From Candidatus Troglogloeales bacterium (lineage in GTDB: Bacteria > Nitrospirota > Nitrospiria > SBBL01 > SBBT01): 15,649 bases of DNA. Every line of letters begins with the position of its first letter. Within the stretch, counting starts at the first letter, position 1. The position numbers and the translations under genes were made by a program. Shown here piece by piece: positions 1 through 8,800 of the stretch. Location of the stretch: NCBI GenBank assembly GCA_005239595.1, contig SBBT01000123.1, forward strand, positions 1 to 15,649. The letters run 5' to 3'. The notes under the pieces were generated by a model, which searched no databases, was not told the DNA's origin, and worked only from the letters and a program-made list of their open reading frames with translations.

Positions 1-6
1 CCTTTG

Positions 7-1302
7 TCACTTTCCGGTTTTCTTGGCGGAGGGTATTTCTTCCAGACGGAAGAGCTTTCGCGCCGCCTCTAGAATCATACTCCCATTGGTGGAGTGGGCC
101 TCTTCTTTAAGAACGGTTAGCGGATCGTGCACTAATTTGTTCACAATGGATATCGTAAGGTATTCTAATACCTCGCGCTCTTTTTCTGTAAGTTCTGTCA
201 GGCCGACCGCCGCTTTCTTCAACTCTGTCCTGCGAATCTCTTCCGCGCGATCTTTGATGGCAACAATCATCGGAACCGCATCCAGCGATTTTAACCAGCG
301 GGAAAACCGTTCGACCTCTTCCGTCACAATATTCTCGGCCTTGAGTGCCTCTGCATCTCGGGACCGGATGTTGGCCTCGACAGAGAGTTTTAAATCATCA
401 ATGTCGTAAAGAAAGACGTTGTCGAGCTGATTGATTTCGGGATCGATGTTTCTGGGAACCGAGATATCAATGAGGAAAATCGGCCTGTTCTCACGCGCGG
501 CGATGGTCTTCGCGACCATGTCTGGTCGGATCAAATAGTGCGGGGCACCGGCAGAGCAGAGAACAATATCCGATTCTGCCATCTCGAAAACAACATTCTC
601 GAACGAAACCGGAACGCCGTTGAACACTTTTGCCAACTCCAAGGCCCGTTCATAACTTCGGTTTGCGATAAAAATGGACGCGACGCCGTTATCCACAAAG
701 TGGCGTGCCGCAAGTTCCGCCATCTCGCCAGCACCAATTAACAATACTGATTTTTGGGAAAGGCTTCCAAAGATCTTCTTGGCAAGTTCAACGGCGGCGA
801 AGCTGATAGAAACTGCATTGTCGGCAATCCCGGTCTCGGTCCGAACCCGTTTCGCAACAGAAATCGCTTTTTTGAACACCTTATTGAGAATGACGCCCGT
901 TGTCTTATGCAGCATGCCGGCGTCAAAGGCATCTTTGATCTGTCCCAGGATTTGCGGCTCCCCAACAATCATCGAATCGAGACTTGATGCGACCCTAAAA
1001 AGGTGGCGCAGGCTGTCACCCGCAGAATACATATAAAGGCAAGGGGTCAACTTCTCCTGTGGGATTTCAGGCTGATGCTGCATTAAAAAGTTGTTAATCG
1101 CCTCAAACCCTTCTCTCGTATCTTTAACCACGGCACAGATTTCAACCCGGTTACAGGTTGACACAATGATTCCCTCTTCAATAACCGGATTCGATTTCAA
1201 TCGATAGAGGGCCCCGCCGATCTCCTTTTCAGAAATGGCCAGACGCTCCCTGATTTCAACCGGCGCCGTTTTATGATTTAGTCCAACGATGACAATATCC
1301 AT
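7..1302 (-). CDS. hemA: Glutamyl-tRNA reductase (HemA)
   Basis: Reduces glutamyl-tRNA(Glu) to glutamate-1-semialdehyde with NADPH, the first committed step of C5-pathway tetrapyrrole synthesis, in the cytosol. I start at the ATG at 1302 (431 aa, normal for the family) because the protein then begins MDIVIVGLNHKTAP, the family N-terminus; the frame extends 34 codons upstream but those residues lie inside the preceding gene and look non-homologous. Visible: GLNHKTAP at 7-14, the STCNR motif with catalytic Cys50, GEPQILGQ in the catalytic domain, the Rossmann-type LLIGAGEMAELAAR segment for NADPH, and a C-terminal helical dimerisation region. No good Shine-Dalgarno precedes the start. The upstream CcsA-like gene stops 4 bases before it, so translation is probably coupled. 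The stop is 6 bases from the window edge; hemC is the usual next gene but is not seen. Confidence 0.97.
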   Translation of the reverse strand: MDIVIVGLNHKTAPVEIRERLAISEKEIGGALYRLKSNPVIEEGIIVSTCNRVEICAVVKDTREGFEAINNFLMQHQPEIPQEKLTPCLYMYSAGDSLRHLFRVASSLDSMIVGEPQILGQIKDAFDAGMLHKTTGVILNKVFKKAISVAKRVRTETGIADNAVSISFAAVELAKKIFGSLSQKSVLLIGAGEMAELAARHFVDNGVASIFIANRSYERALELAKVFNGVPVSFENVVFEMAESDIVLCSAGAPHYLIRPDMVAKTIAARENRPIFLIDISVPRNIDPEINQLDNVFLYDIDDLKLSVEANIRSRDAEALKAENIVTEEVERFSRWLKSLDAVPMIVAIKDRAEEIRRTELKKAAVGLTELTEKEREVLEYLTISIVNKLVHDPLTVLKEEAHSTNGSMILEAARKLFRLEEIPSAKKTGK

Positions 1303-1306
1303 GGCG

Positions 1307-2131
1307 CTATGCCAACGAGACAAAAATAAAAATGACTCCCACAAAACCGATGATGGCCAAATGGGCCGCCTTCCTTGCCCTCCAACCGATGGTAACTCTC
1401 CCATGTAACACGATCAGGTAGAAAAACCATGTGCCCAAGGCAAAGGCCTGCTTGGAATTGTTGGATGACCAGAACGAACTCAACGTGTACTGCGCCCATA
1501 AAGCCCCGAAGATTATTCCCAATGTGAGAAGGGGGAATCCCATCAGGATAGTCTTTTGATTCCATTGGTCAAGCAGATCGAGCGAGGGGAGTTTATAGTA
1601 GAGCGAATTGAATTGTTTTGATTTAAGAAACCTTTCTTGGAGCAGGTACATGATTCCAAAAACAGCAGAGATCGCAAAGGCGACAATTCCCAACAATGAC
1701 AAAGTGGTATGGATTCCGAGCCAGGCGTTTCTTAACGTGGCGTCTAAGGCGCGTTGTTCATCCGGCAGGGCGGAGGCCGATATCAGCGATAGGAAAGCGA
1801 GCGGGAGGATGAAAGAACCCAATATATGGATACGATATCGGAACTCAACAAGAAAGAAAACAAGAACCATGGCCCATGAAGCAAAGGAGATCGCTTCATG
1901 GGGGCTTGTAAAGGGGACATATCCGGCCTCTCTCATTCGGCCAGCTAACGCCAAGGTATGACATAAGAATCCCCCTCCCGTGACGGCCATGGCCAGTTTT
2001 TGACTTAAGAAGAGGGGGCCCGTTGGTGAAGCAGGCGATGCACCCTTTTTATCCCATAAATTATAGAGAAAGAAACCGGTACCCAAGAAATAGCATAAAA
2101 GGGTCAGCTTAAAAAAAAGGATGTGGGTCAT
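1307..2131 (-). CDS. CcsA/HemX-type cytochrome c assembly-like membrane protein with degenerate WWD motif
   Basis: A 274-aa polytopic inner-membrane protein with about eight hydrophobic segments and the layout of the CcsA/HemX family. CcsA proteins handle haem during system II cytochrome c maturation; HemX relatives beside hemA affect HemA levels in Bacillus. Family marks visible: an N-terminal helix, His58 and His141 (IHTTLSLLG) in membrane segments, GALWAQY at 209-215, and LHGRVTIGWRARKAA near the C-terminus with His243. The haem-binding tryptophan-rich motif, normally like WxWDPKE, reads WSSNNSKQ here (221-228): the central W, D, P and E are absent although flanks are conserved. That favours a HemX-like or altered role over full cytochrome c synthase activity. 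First gene of an operon with hemA; start ATG has AGAGG about 11 bases upstream. Confidence 0.88.
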   Translation of the reverse strand: MTHILFFKLTLLCYFLGTGFFLYNLWDKKGASPASPTGPLFLSQKLAMAVTGGGFLCHTLALAGRMREAGYVPFTSPHEAISFASWAMVLVFFLVEFRYRIHILGSFILPLAFLSLISASALPDEQRALDATLRNAWLGIHTTLSLLGIVAFAISAVFGIMYLLQERFLKSKQFNSLYYKLPSLDLLDQWNQKTILMGFPLLTLGIIFGALWAQYTLSSFWSSNNSKQAFALGTWFFYLIVLHGRVTIGWRARKAAHLAIIGFVGVIFIFVSLA

Positions 2132-2137
2132 CGATTG

Positions 2138-2153
2138 TTGAACCTCTGTTCAA
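2138..2153. promoter_or_regulatory. Perfect 6-4-6 palindrome over the operon start (GAAC-N4-GTTC type)
   Basis: TTGAAC-CTCT-GTTCAA is a perfect inverted repeat at or just after the predicted transcription start of the CcsA-like/hemA operon. The minus-strand AGAGG Shine-Dalgarno falls inside it. It could be a repressor site, matching the GAAC-N4-GTTC core used by Gram-positive-type LexA, or an RNA hairpin hiding the ribosome site. Neither can be settled from sequence. Confidence 0.35.
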
Positions 2154-2160
2154 AAAAGCT

Positions 2161-2175
2161 ATTATAACACAGCAA
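2161..2175 (-). promoter_or_regulatory. Extended -10 promoter of the CcsA-like/hemA operon
   Basis: Read on the minus strand, a perfect TATAAT (2166 down to 2161) is preceded by TG at the extended -10 position (TGTTATAAT). A recognisable TTGACA-like -35 is lacking, as is common with extended -10 promoters. It lies about 30 bases upstream of the CcsA-like start codon, giving a leader of about 20-25 nucleotides. Confidence 0.6.
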
Positions 2176-2350
2176 AAGGCATATAAACCTGTCCCCATGG
2201 GGTCCTTTGGCCAGGGGCAGGGCTATCAGAGGGAAATCAGGCAAGACAGTTTTTCGATAACAGCAAGAAGGGGGCGCCCAATCACTGAGACAGGCCTAAA
2301 CAACGGGAGCGCCTACGCCCCAATTTATGTCCACATCCTAACACATTATT

Positions 2351-2647
2351 TTACAAATCGATGTGACCCAAGTTTTTATCGGGTGCGATTTTGTCCCGTA
2401 TCTTTTGTTTGAGTTCCTTGATCTCTGGAAAACGGTTTTGCTCCTTGCGGGACCAGATCAGTGTCTCACCGATACGCACTTCAAAGATACCACCGGTTCC
2501 AGGGACCAACGCTACCTCGCCAACCCCCGCCTCAAAGGTAGAGAGGATCTCCTGGGCCATCCAGGCGGCACGCAATAACCACTTACACTGCGTGCAGTAT
2601 AAAATTTCAATACGAGGCAACTGCCCCATCGCAAACCCCGGTTGCAT
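2351..2647 (-). CDS. SelW/SelT/SelH-family (Rdx) thioredoxin-like protein, Cys form
   Basis: A 98-aa protein of the Rdx family, small thioredoxin-fold proteins related to mammalian selenoprotein W. It has the N-terminal beta strand plus redox motif: IEILYCTQCKW with Cys18 and Cys21, in the position of the CxxU of selenoprotein members, so this is the cysteine form and needs no selenocysteine machinery. The middle (PGTGGIFEVRIGETLIWSRK) and the C-terminal half, FPEIKELKQ then a short helix and NLGHID, are typical of bacterial members. An alternative ATG at 2629 would remove six residues and put the cysteines at 12 and 15; neither start has a strong ribosome site. The physiological partner is unknown. 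It is transcribed divergently from the MFS gene across about 60 bases. Confidence 0.85.
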   Translation of the reverse strand: MQPGFAMGQLPRIEILYCTQCKWLLRAAWMAQEILSTFEAGVGEVALVPGTGGIFEVRIGETLIWSRKEQNRFPEIKELKQKIRDKIAPDKNLGHIDL

Positions 2648-2706
2648 TCTTCATGTTAAACCTGCTACCAAAACCTACATCGTTCTTATCTTACAATGAA
2701 GAAATC

Positions 2707-3969
2707 ATGAAGTCCAAACTTTGCTTAACAAACGATACGCTTTTGGTCCTCTTAAGCGCCTTCGTTCGATCTGCCGGAGTCGGTTACTTAGGTGTCGTCT
2801 TTGCTTTCTCCCTTGTCTCACTGGGGCTGACCGCCACACAGATCGGTCTTTTGGTCTCATTAGGATTAGCCGGAGGTGCCGTGGGGACCCTGGGAGTCGC
2901 CCTCTTCGCAGATCGGTTCGGCCGACGACACTCTTTAATACTCCTTTCGTTATTGTCCATCGGAGGAGGCGTTGGATTTAGTTTTCGGCCAGGTTTTATC
3001 GTGATGATATTTATCGCCTTTATCGGCATGATCAACGGAATGGGGCGGGACCGTGGGGCTGCCGCCTCGTTGGAACAGGCAATACTAGGGCATGAAACAC
3101 CCCCTGCGGATAAGACACCGATTTATGTTTTCTATTGGGTTGTCGTCGATGTGGGCATGGCCCTCGGATCACTCATGGGGGGGGCAGGAATGTTACAGCC
3201 GCGTGGCAATACAACCTATTCTGTGACATTCTTGCTTTACACAGCACTTTCCGGATTGACAGGCGTCCTTTATTTTTTCCTGCCATCAAAATGGGATATC
3301 AGACAAAAGGCCCGGCAAACAGTTATTCAGCCTCATTCCAGAAAGAAGATCCTCCATCTTTCTTACCTTTCAGCCCTCGATTCTTTTGCGGGCGGATTCC
3401 TAACGAGCACCTTAATTGCCTACTGGCTGTATGTCCGATTTGATCTGAACGAAATGGCAGTTGGAACACTCTTTTTCCTAGGGCGGATAGCGAATATCCT
3501 ATCGTATTTCGCGGCCGGCTGGCTGGCGCGACGAATCGGCCTTCTTTACACGATGGTCTTTACCCATCTTCCATCCCACTTCTTGCTTTTTGGAATGGCG
3601 TATGCCCCTACGTTTTTCTGGGTCGCTGTTTTGTTCTTATTGCGAGAGTGTCTCGTTGAGATGGATGTACCAACCCGCCAGGCCTATTTATCAGCAATGG
3701 TCGAACCCCATGAGCAAACGTTTGCAACCGGCGTGGTTAATCTTACCCGAACGGCCGCCTGGTCGATCGCCCCTGTTTTTTCAGGATACGCGATGGCCTC
3801 GCTTTCTATGTTCACGCCCTTGATTGCGGGTGGAAGCCTTAAAATCATTTACGACGGGCTTCTTTGGTACTCATTCCGTAACGTTCGACCCTTGCATCCC
3901 AATGACCAGAAACAGCACACAAAGACGGGGATCGGGGCGCGCGCGGGGCATTTGAAGAGGACTTTCTGA
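2707..3969 (+). CDS. Major facilitator superfamily transporter
   Basis: A 420-aa membrane protein with about 12 hydrophobic segments in two halves and a charged central loop (around 190-210), the MFS layout. The loop between helices 2 and 3 carries motif A as ADRFGRRHS (Asp69 to Arg74). A second distinctive stretch, INGMGRDRGAAAS, lies in the first half. The substrate cannot be told; efflux of a drug, sugar or anion are all possible. I chose ATG 2707 because the protein then begins just before the first helix; the in-frame ATG at 2653 would add 18 non-hydrophobic residues and lies 5 bases from the divergent gene's start. The ribosome site is weak. The gene converges on bipA with a 2-base gap and no room for a terminator between them. 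Confidence 0.88.
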   Translation: MKSKLCLTNDTLLVLLSAFVRSAGVGYLGVVFAFSLVSLGLTATQIGLLVSLGLAGGAVGTLGVALFADRFGRRHSLILLSLLSIGGGVGFSFRPGFIVMIFIAFIGMINGMGRDRGAAASLEQAILGHETPPADKTPIYVFYWVVVDVGMALGSLMGGAGMLQPRGNTTYSVTFLLYTALSGLTGVLYFFLPSKWDIRQKARQTVIQPHSRKKILHLSYLSALDSFAGGFLTSTLIAYWLYVRFDLNEMAVGTLFFLGRIANILSYFAAGWLARRIGLLYTMVFTHLPSHFLLFGMAYAPTFFWVAVLFLLRECLVEMDVPTRQAYLSAMVEPHEQTFATGVVNLTRTAAWSIAPVFSGYAMASLSMFTPLIAGGSLKIIYDGLLWYSFRNVRPLHPNDQKQHTKTGIGARAGHLKRTF

Positions 3970-3971
3970 AA

Positions 3972-5786
3972 TTACGCCTTAGCGGCCCGTTTTCGCTCGG
4001 TTTCATCTAGAACGCGCTTACGAAGCCGGACGGATTGGGGAGTCACCTCGACCAGTTCATCGTCCGCGATGAACTCGATCGCCTGCTCCAGGGAGAGCAC
4101 CCGAGGCGGGGTCAGTTGAATGTTCTCGTCACTCCCGGCGGCGCGCATATTGGTCAGTTTTTTTGCCCTTAAGGGGTTGACGACAATATCGCTCTCTCGA
4201 GAATGCTCTCCGATAATCATCCCCTCATAACATTTCACGCCAGCGCCAACGAAGAGGGCCCCCCGTTCCTGAAGAGAATAAAGGGCATACGCGGTGGTCT
4301 CGCCGGCCTCCATTGCAATCAAAACCCCCCTGGTGCGGGTCGCAATATCCCCTTTATGCGGGCCATAGCCATCAAAAATATGATGAAGAATGCCGGTACC
4401 CTTCGTCTCGGTCATTATCTCGGATTGAAGGCCGAGCAGTGCCCGCGAGGGAACGCGATACTCCAGACGGACCCGGCCATCCGTACCCATCTGGTGATTG
4501 ATCAGCTCGCCCTTTCGTTTTCCCATCTTCTCGATAACGAGGCCCTGATAGGACTCTTCAACGTCAACGGTTAAAAGTTCGTACGGTTCCTGCGTCTCTC
4601 CCTCCACCTTCTTCAAGATAACCCGAGGTTTGGAAACAGCCAGTTCAAAACCCTCCCTCCGCATTGTTTCGATCAGGATCGACAGGTGCAACTCTCCCCG
4701 TCCGGACACCCGAAAAACCTCTCCCGCCTCTTCGACGCGGAGGGCGACATTGACCCTGAGTTCCTTAAAGAGGCGATCCCGCAGATGACGGCTGGTCACA
4801 TATTTTCCCTCTGTTCCGGCAAGAGGGGAGTTATTGACCATAAACTCCATCGTAAGCGTCGGCTCTCCAATTTCGATGGTAGGAAGAGGAGATGGATTGT
4901 CGGCGTTCGAGATGGTCTCACCAATCTCAATCTCTTCGAGACCCGCGATCGCGACGATTTCACCCACAGCCGCGGAGGTCAGATCAATCCTGCCAAGGCC
5001 ATGAAACCCAAACAACCTGGCCACGCGACTTTTTTCCATACTGCCGTCGCGTTTAAGACGAACGATCGGGCTCCCAACGTTCAAAACCCCATTTTCGATC
5101 TTCCCAATGGCAATTCGACCGACATAATTGTCGTAGTCAATCGTGGTGACCAACATCTGAAGCGGGGCGTCGTAACTTCCGGAGGGAGGAGGAACGGACG
5201 CCAAGATCGTTTCAAACAGGGGGGAAAGATCTTTGCGCGGATCATCAAGCGCGCGCATAGCATACCCCTCTCGGGCCGAGGCGTAAATAATCGGAAAATC
5301 GAGCTGTCGATCGTTCGCACCTAGTTGAACAAAAAGATCAAACGTGGCGTTGACCGCCTCATCAGGCCGTGCCCCCTCTCGGTCAATCTTGTTGACCACG
5401 ACAATGGGACAAAACCCCAAGCGAAGTGATTTTGAGAGTACAAACTTGGTCTGCGGCATCGGCCCGTCGACAGCATCTACCAGGATCAGGACACCGTCGA
5501 CCATCTTCAATATCCGCTCCACCTCTCCGGAAAAATCGGCATGTCCCGGGGTATCCACGATGTTAATCCGGCAACCCCGATAAGAGATTGCGGTATTTTT
5601 GGCCAGGATGGTAATCCCGCGTTCCCGCTCCAGATCGTTTGAATCCATCACCCGTTCAACCACGGACTGATTGGATCGGAAGGTTCCGCTCTGGCGAAGC
5701 AGGCCGTCTACAAGCGTCGTCTTTCCATGATCTACGTGTGCGATAATTGCGATATTTCGAATCATTTCTGTAGTAGTTCTTTCCAA
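3972..5786 (-). CDS. typA: Translational GTPase BipA/TypA
   Basis: A 604-aa ribosome-associated GTPase of the EF-G-like family (E. coli BipA is of similar length), needed for efficient large-subunit assembly and stress or low-temperature growth. GTPase motifs are intact: AHVDHGKTT at 16-24 (G1), RGITI at 56-60 (G2), DTPGH at 78-82 (G3), NKID at 132-135 (G4). The C-terminal part with MGKRKGELINHQ and SRALLGLQSEIMTETKG is specific to BipA. The start chosen is TTG at 5786, with AAAGGA six bases upstream; the ATG at 5765 would give MIRNIAIIAH but has no well-placed ribosome site. The gene follows a strong terminator of the upstream oxidase gene by only 16 bases, so its own promoter must lie within that gene's 3' end or expression relies on read-through. 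Confidence 0.97.
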   Translation of the reverse strand: MERTTTEMIRNIAIIAHVDHGKTTLVDGLLRQSGTFRSNQSVVERVMDSNDLERERGITILAKNTAISYRGCRINIVDTPGHADFSGEVERILKMVDGVLILVDAVDGPMPQTKFVLSKSLRLGFCPIVVVNKIDREGARPDEAVNATFDLFVQLGANDRQLDFPIIYASAREGYAMRALDDPRKDLSPLFETILASVPPPSGSYDAPLQMLVTTIDYDNYVGRIAIGKIENGVLNVGSPIVRLKRDGSMEKSRVARLFGFHGLGRIDLTSAAVGEIVAIAGLEEIEIGETISNADNPSPLPTIEIGEPTLTMEFMVNNSPLAGTEGKYVTSRHLRDRLFKELRVNVALRVEEAGEVFRVSGRGELHLSILIETMRREGFELAVSKPRVILKKVEGETQEPYELLTVDVEESYQGLVIEKMGKRKGELINHQMGTDGRVRLEYRVPSRALLGLQSEIMTETKGTGILHHIFDGYGPHKGDIATRTRGVLIAMEAGETTAYALYSLQERGALFVGAGVKCYEGMIIGEHSRESDIVVNPLRAKKLTNMRAAGSDENIQLTPPRVLSLEQAIEFIADDELVEVTPQSVRLRKRVLDETERKRAAKA

Positions 5787-5802
5787 AGGTTATCCTTTCA
5801 CT

Positions 5803-5833
5803 AAAAAAAAGGAGGGGCAACAATGACCCCTCC
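5803..5833 (-). terminator. Rho-independent terminator after the multicopper oxidase gene
   Basis: On the minus strand, GGAGGGG pairs with CCCCTCC across a 9-base loop, a perfect 7-bp GC-rich stem followed at once by eight T residues. Textbook intrinsic terminator, 24 bases past the oxidase stop codon. The bipA ribosome site begins a few bases beyond the T tract. Confidence 0.9.
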
Positions 5834-5857
5834 CTTATTTAAGACAAAGACGGTCGT

Positions 5858-8800
5858 CTATTTTAGAGGCGCAGACGTTCGCGTGAGACCTCTTTCTCCA
5901 GCATATTTTAATTCAGATGACGTGGGATTCAATGCGAAAATACGGTTATCCCCCTTTGGGAGAACCCGCAGGAGACCCCATTGACCCGCATCCAGATAGG
6001 CAGCACGGTGGTTCATATAAAGGTAATCGCCAGGAATCTGGTGCGGTCCTCCCGCGCCTCCCAGGAGGTTAACCCGAAGATACGAATTCCCGCCAAACTC
6101 AAAAGAGCTGTGCAGATGCGCACCTGGAAATGCATCGGTCGCCCACTCATGACCATCCATAGCAAAAACCGACATCTGCTCATTGAATGCCCCAAAGACA
6201 TGGATTATCAGCGGATCGCCGGCATGGGCCTGAATTAATGGTGTGGTCGCCCCGGATGCGCTGGATGAGATACAGCTATAGAGAAATCCCACCTCGCACA
6301 TCCCGTTATCGATGTAGTGGTCTTTCGGTTCGGAACGATAGTTGATCCCTATAAGGCCAGCCACCTTCTGGGCATAGGGCATAAAGCTCGTCCCGATGAG
6401 ATTATCCTCATCCTGAAAGAGCAATGCCACATCCCGATAGTTGGTCTTGCTTTCATTACCGGGAACCGAGCGATCGACTATCACATTGGCCTGCCAGGCA
6501 TTCTTTAATGTAACATCCTGCCCTGTGACGGGATCGAGGTACTTAGAACCCCTCGGCCCGACAATAATGGCACCATAGAGCCCGTTCCTTGGATTCTCCA
6601 AGACATTTCCCCAGTCCTGAATGAGGGCGGCATTTTCACCATATTCCGGATGGGCATAAAAGGTGTACGTTTTCGACTGCCCGGGGGCAACGGTCTGATC
6701 ACCCGGATTGTTCCCAACGTTAATCCCCATCGAGTCCTTCGGATCATAGGCAAGCATATCAGCATGAATTCCAGCCCGCTCTTTGGCCATACGGTTGGTC
6801 AGTTTGATCTTTATGCAGTCTCCCACATTGACTCGGAGGGTCAGCGGATGGGGAGAAAGCATTCCCCCCTTCACAGCAGTCACCTCGTCATCTAACACAT
6901 AAACCTTCCCCTGATCGTTGCCCAGGCTTAACCGCCTGCCCAGATCGACCTCCATGACCTCTGGAAGCCCCCGGTTAAATCTTAAGGCATAGTCAATGGC
7001 CGAAACAGAAAAATGCTTCACAGGCGCATCAGTAGGACAGACCTCCCTGGCCGATAATGGGATCTCTTCCCGCGAGGGGAGAAACTGAAGGGTTTTATCG
7101 GCCTTGTCTAACACCCGGATAATCCCCCATGCCCCGCTCGAAAAATGAGAAGCGCGGCCGGAGTGATAGAGATAATCCCCCGCCATCTTCTGTGGTCCAC
7201 CGGCTTCAGGGATAACCAGATCAAGCCGCTCCGCAATGGCCAACTGGAATGTATTGGTCGGCCTGGACCCGGCGTTAAATCGCTCCATCGGAAACCAATG
7301 ACCGCCTACATGCCAGGTATGAGCCTCGTTCGCCGAGCCAACGATCGCTCGAAAGACAATTGGATCTCCCAGATAGGCCCGAACCAGCGGTGTCCCAGGA
7401 TCCCCATGAACCTTGCTCACAAAGAGCTTTGAAGGATCTGGATTATTGGCAAGCCGGACCGACAACGGGGCAACCCGCAAGCTGTATCCCCCTCCCGTGG
7501 TCGCCTCCCCGCCATTTAGGAACGTCATGGCCGACTTGTTGAGATACTCCGGATATTTGGCCGACGGCGTTCCATCGACAGAGGGACGTCCTGCCAGCGG
7601 ATTATCGGCAGTAATCAACTCCGCCGCCCTCGGGTTGGAATCGATGATCTGCATCACCACTTCCCGAAAGCTCCCCGTCACCTGGGCCGAAACCGGGTCG
7701 GTGGTATGGATATCGACCACCACGCCGCTTTTCACCTCTTTTCCCGTCACCGGGTCATGATAGGTCGATCCGGCCGGTTCCACAATGGTCGAGCCAAAAA
7801 GCCCATGCCCCCAACTATCCAGCCCAAAAACATGGTCATGCCAAAAGACCAATCCCAAATCGACATCGGGATACCAGCGATAGCGGACAAATTCCACGCT
7901 CGCAATCGCACCCTTCTTATGGGATTTCTTTAACGGTTCCGTCAAGACCACGCTGTTTCCCCTGATCTCCTTGATCCGCACCGCCTCAAACGTACCAACC
8001 CCATCCAGGCTTAAACCGATCACCGTATTCGGATGAAACATCGGGGCATCAAACGTTCCCCCATGAACATCAATGTGACGAGCAGACGACGCAATTTCGA
8101 TGGAGAGATCACCCGCTTTGGCCTCTTTGACCAAAGTGGTGTTTTGAGGCACCGGCATCCCTTCATGCGGTTTCTGCTTATCCTCCGGCTTTAAAATCGT
8201 GTAGGGTCGAACCGACTGCTCATAGTTAAATCCGATAATCACGCCATCGGTCGCCGTAATATCAAACTGGAAGAAGTGTGGGTGCATATTCACCTTGCTG
8301 GAATGCGCCGACCGATCTTCATCTTTCAGCTTACTTTTGAAAACAACATCCACACAGTCGTAGACATTGGCCCGAATTGCCAACGGAACCTTTTTGTTGT
8401 CATCCGCCCGGACCTCGGCCTCCTCCTCTTCGTTCACAAAGAGCATGCCGTCCGGATCAACAATGGCCGGGGTCTTGGCCGTCGCCCGCGACAGTGTGAT
8501 CGGGAGGGTAATGCTATTGATGGTAAAAAACTTCCTGGGCGCCCGGGCGGGACAGAGACTCCAGGGACCATTTTCGCCAGGCTGTGCCGGGTCGGTGGTC
8601 AATTTCCCTCCCGCATCGTGGCGAATCGGCTCAAAGAAGGGGGCTGGATTATGATCGGGCGAGAAGGGCACCCGTTTGCCCAAATGCGGCCGTAAGTAGG
8701 GGATGGAAAGCTTCCCTGTCGCCGGATCAAATCGGATCGGCTGTCGGATTCCCGGCGTCTTCGACTTGTAATTGACCCAGACCTGTTTTGTTTCAGGCTC

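Noticed and set aside
2271..2325. GGCGC/GCGCC repeats downstream of the SelW-like gene as a terminator
   Set aside because: Five-base arms separated by over 30 bases and no T tract; not convincing.
2197..2412. 71-aa frame on the plus strand between the CcsA-like gene and the SelW-like gene
   Set aside because: No ribosome site, no recognisable domain, and it overlaps the 3' end of the SelW-like gene on the other strand; its ATG lies inside the palindrome CCCCATGGGG. Treated as chance.
4686..5324. 212-aa plus-strand frame opposite bipA
   Set aside because: Antisense to a highly conserved GTPase gene with no homology signs; a by-product of codon bias.
8276..8695. 139-aa plus-strand frame opposite the multicopper oxidase, and several similar ones
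   Set aside because: Mirror frames of one long conserved coding region; no starts with ribosome sites and no domains.
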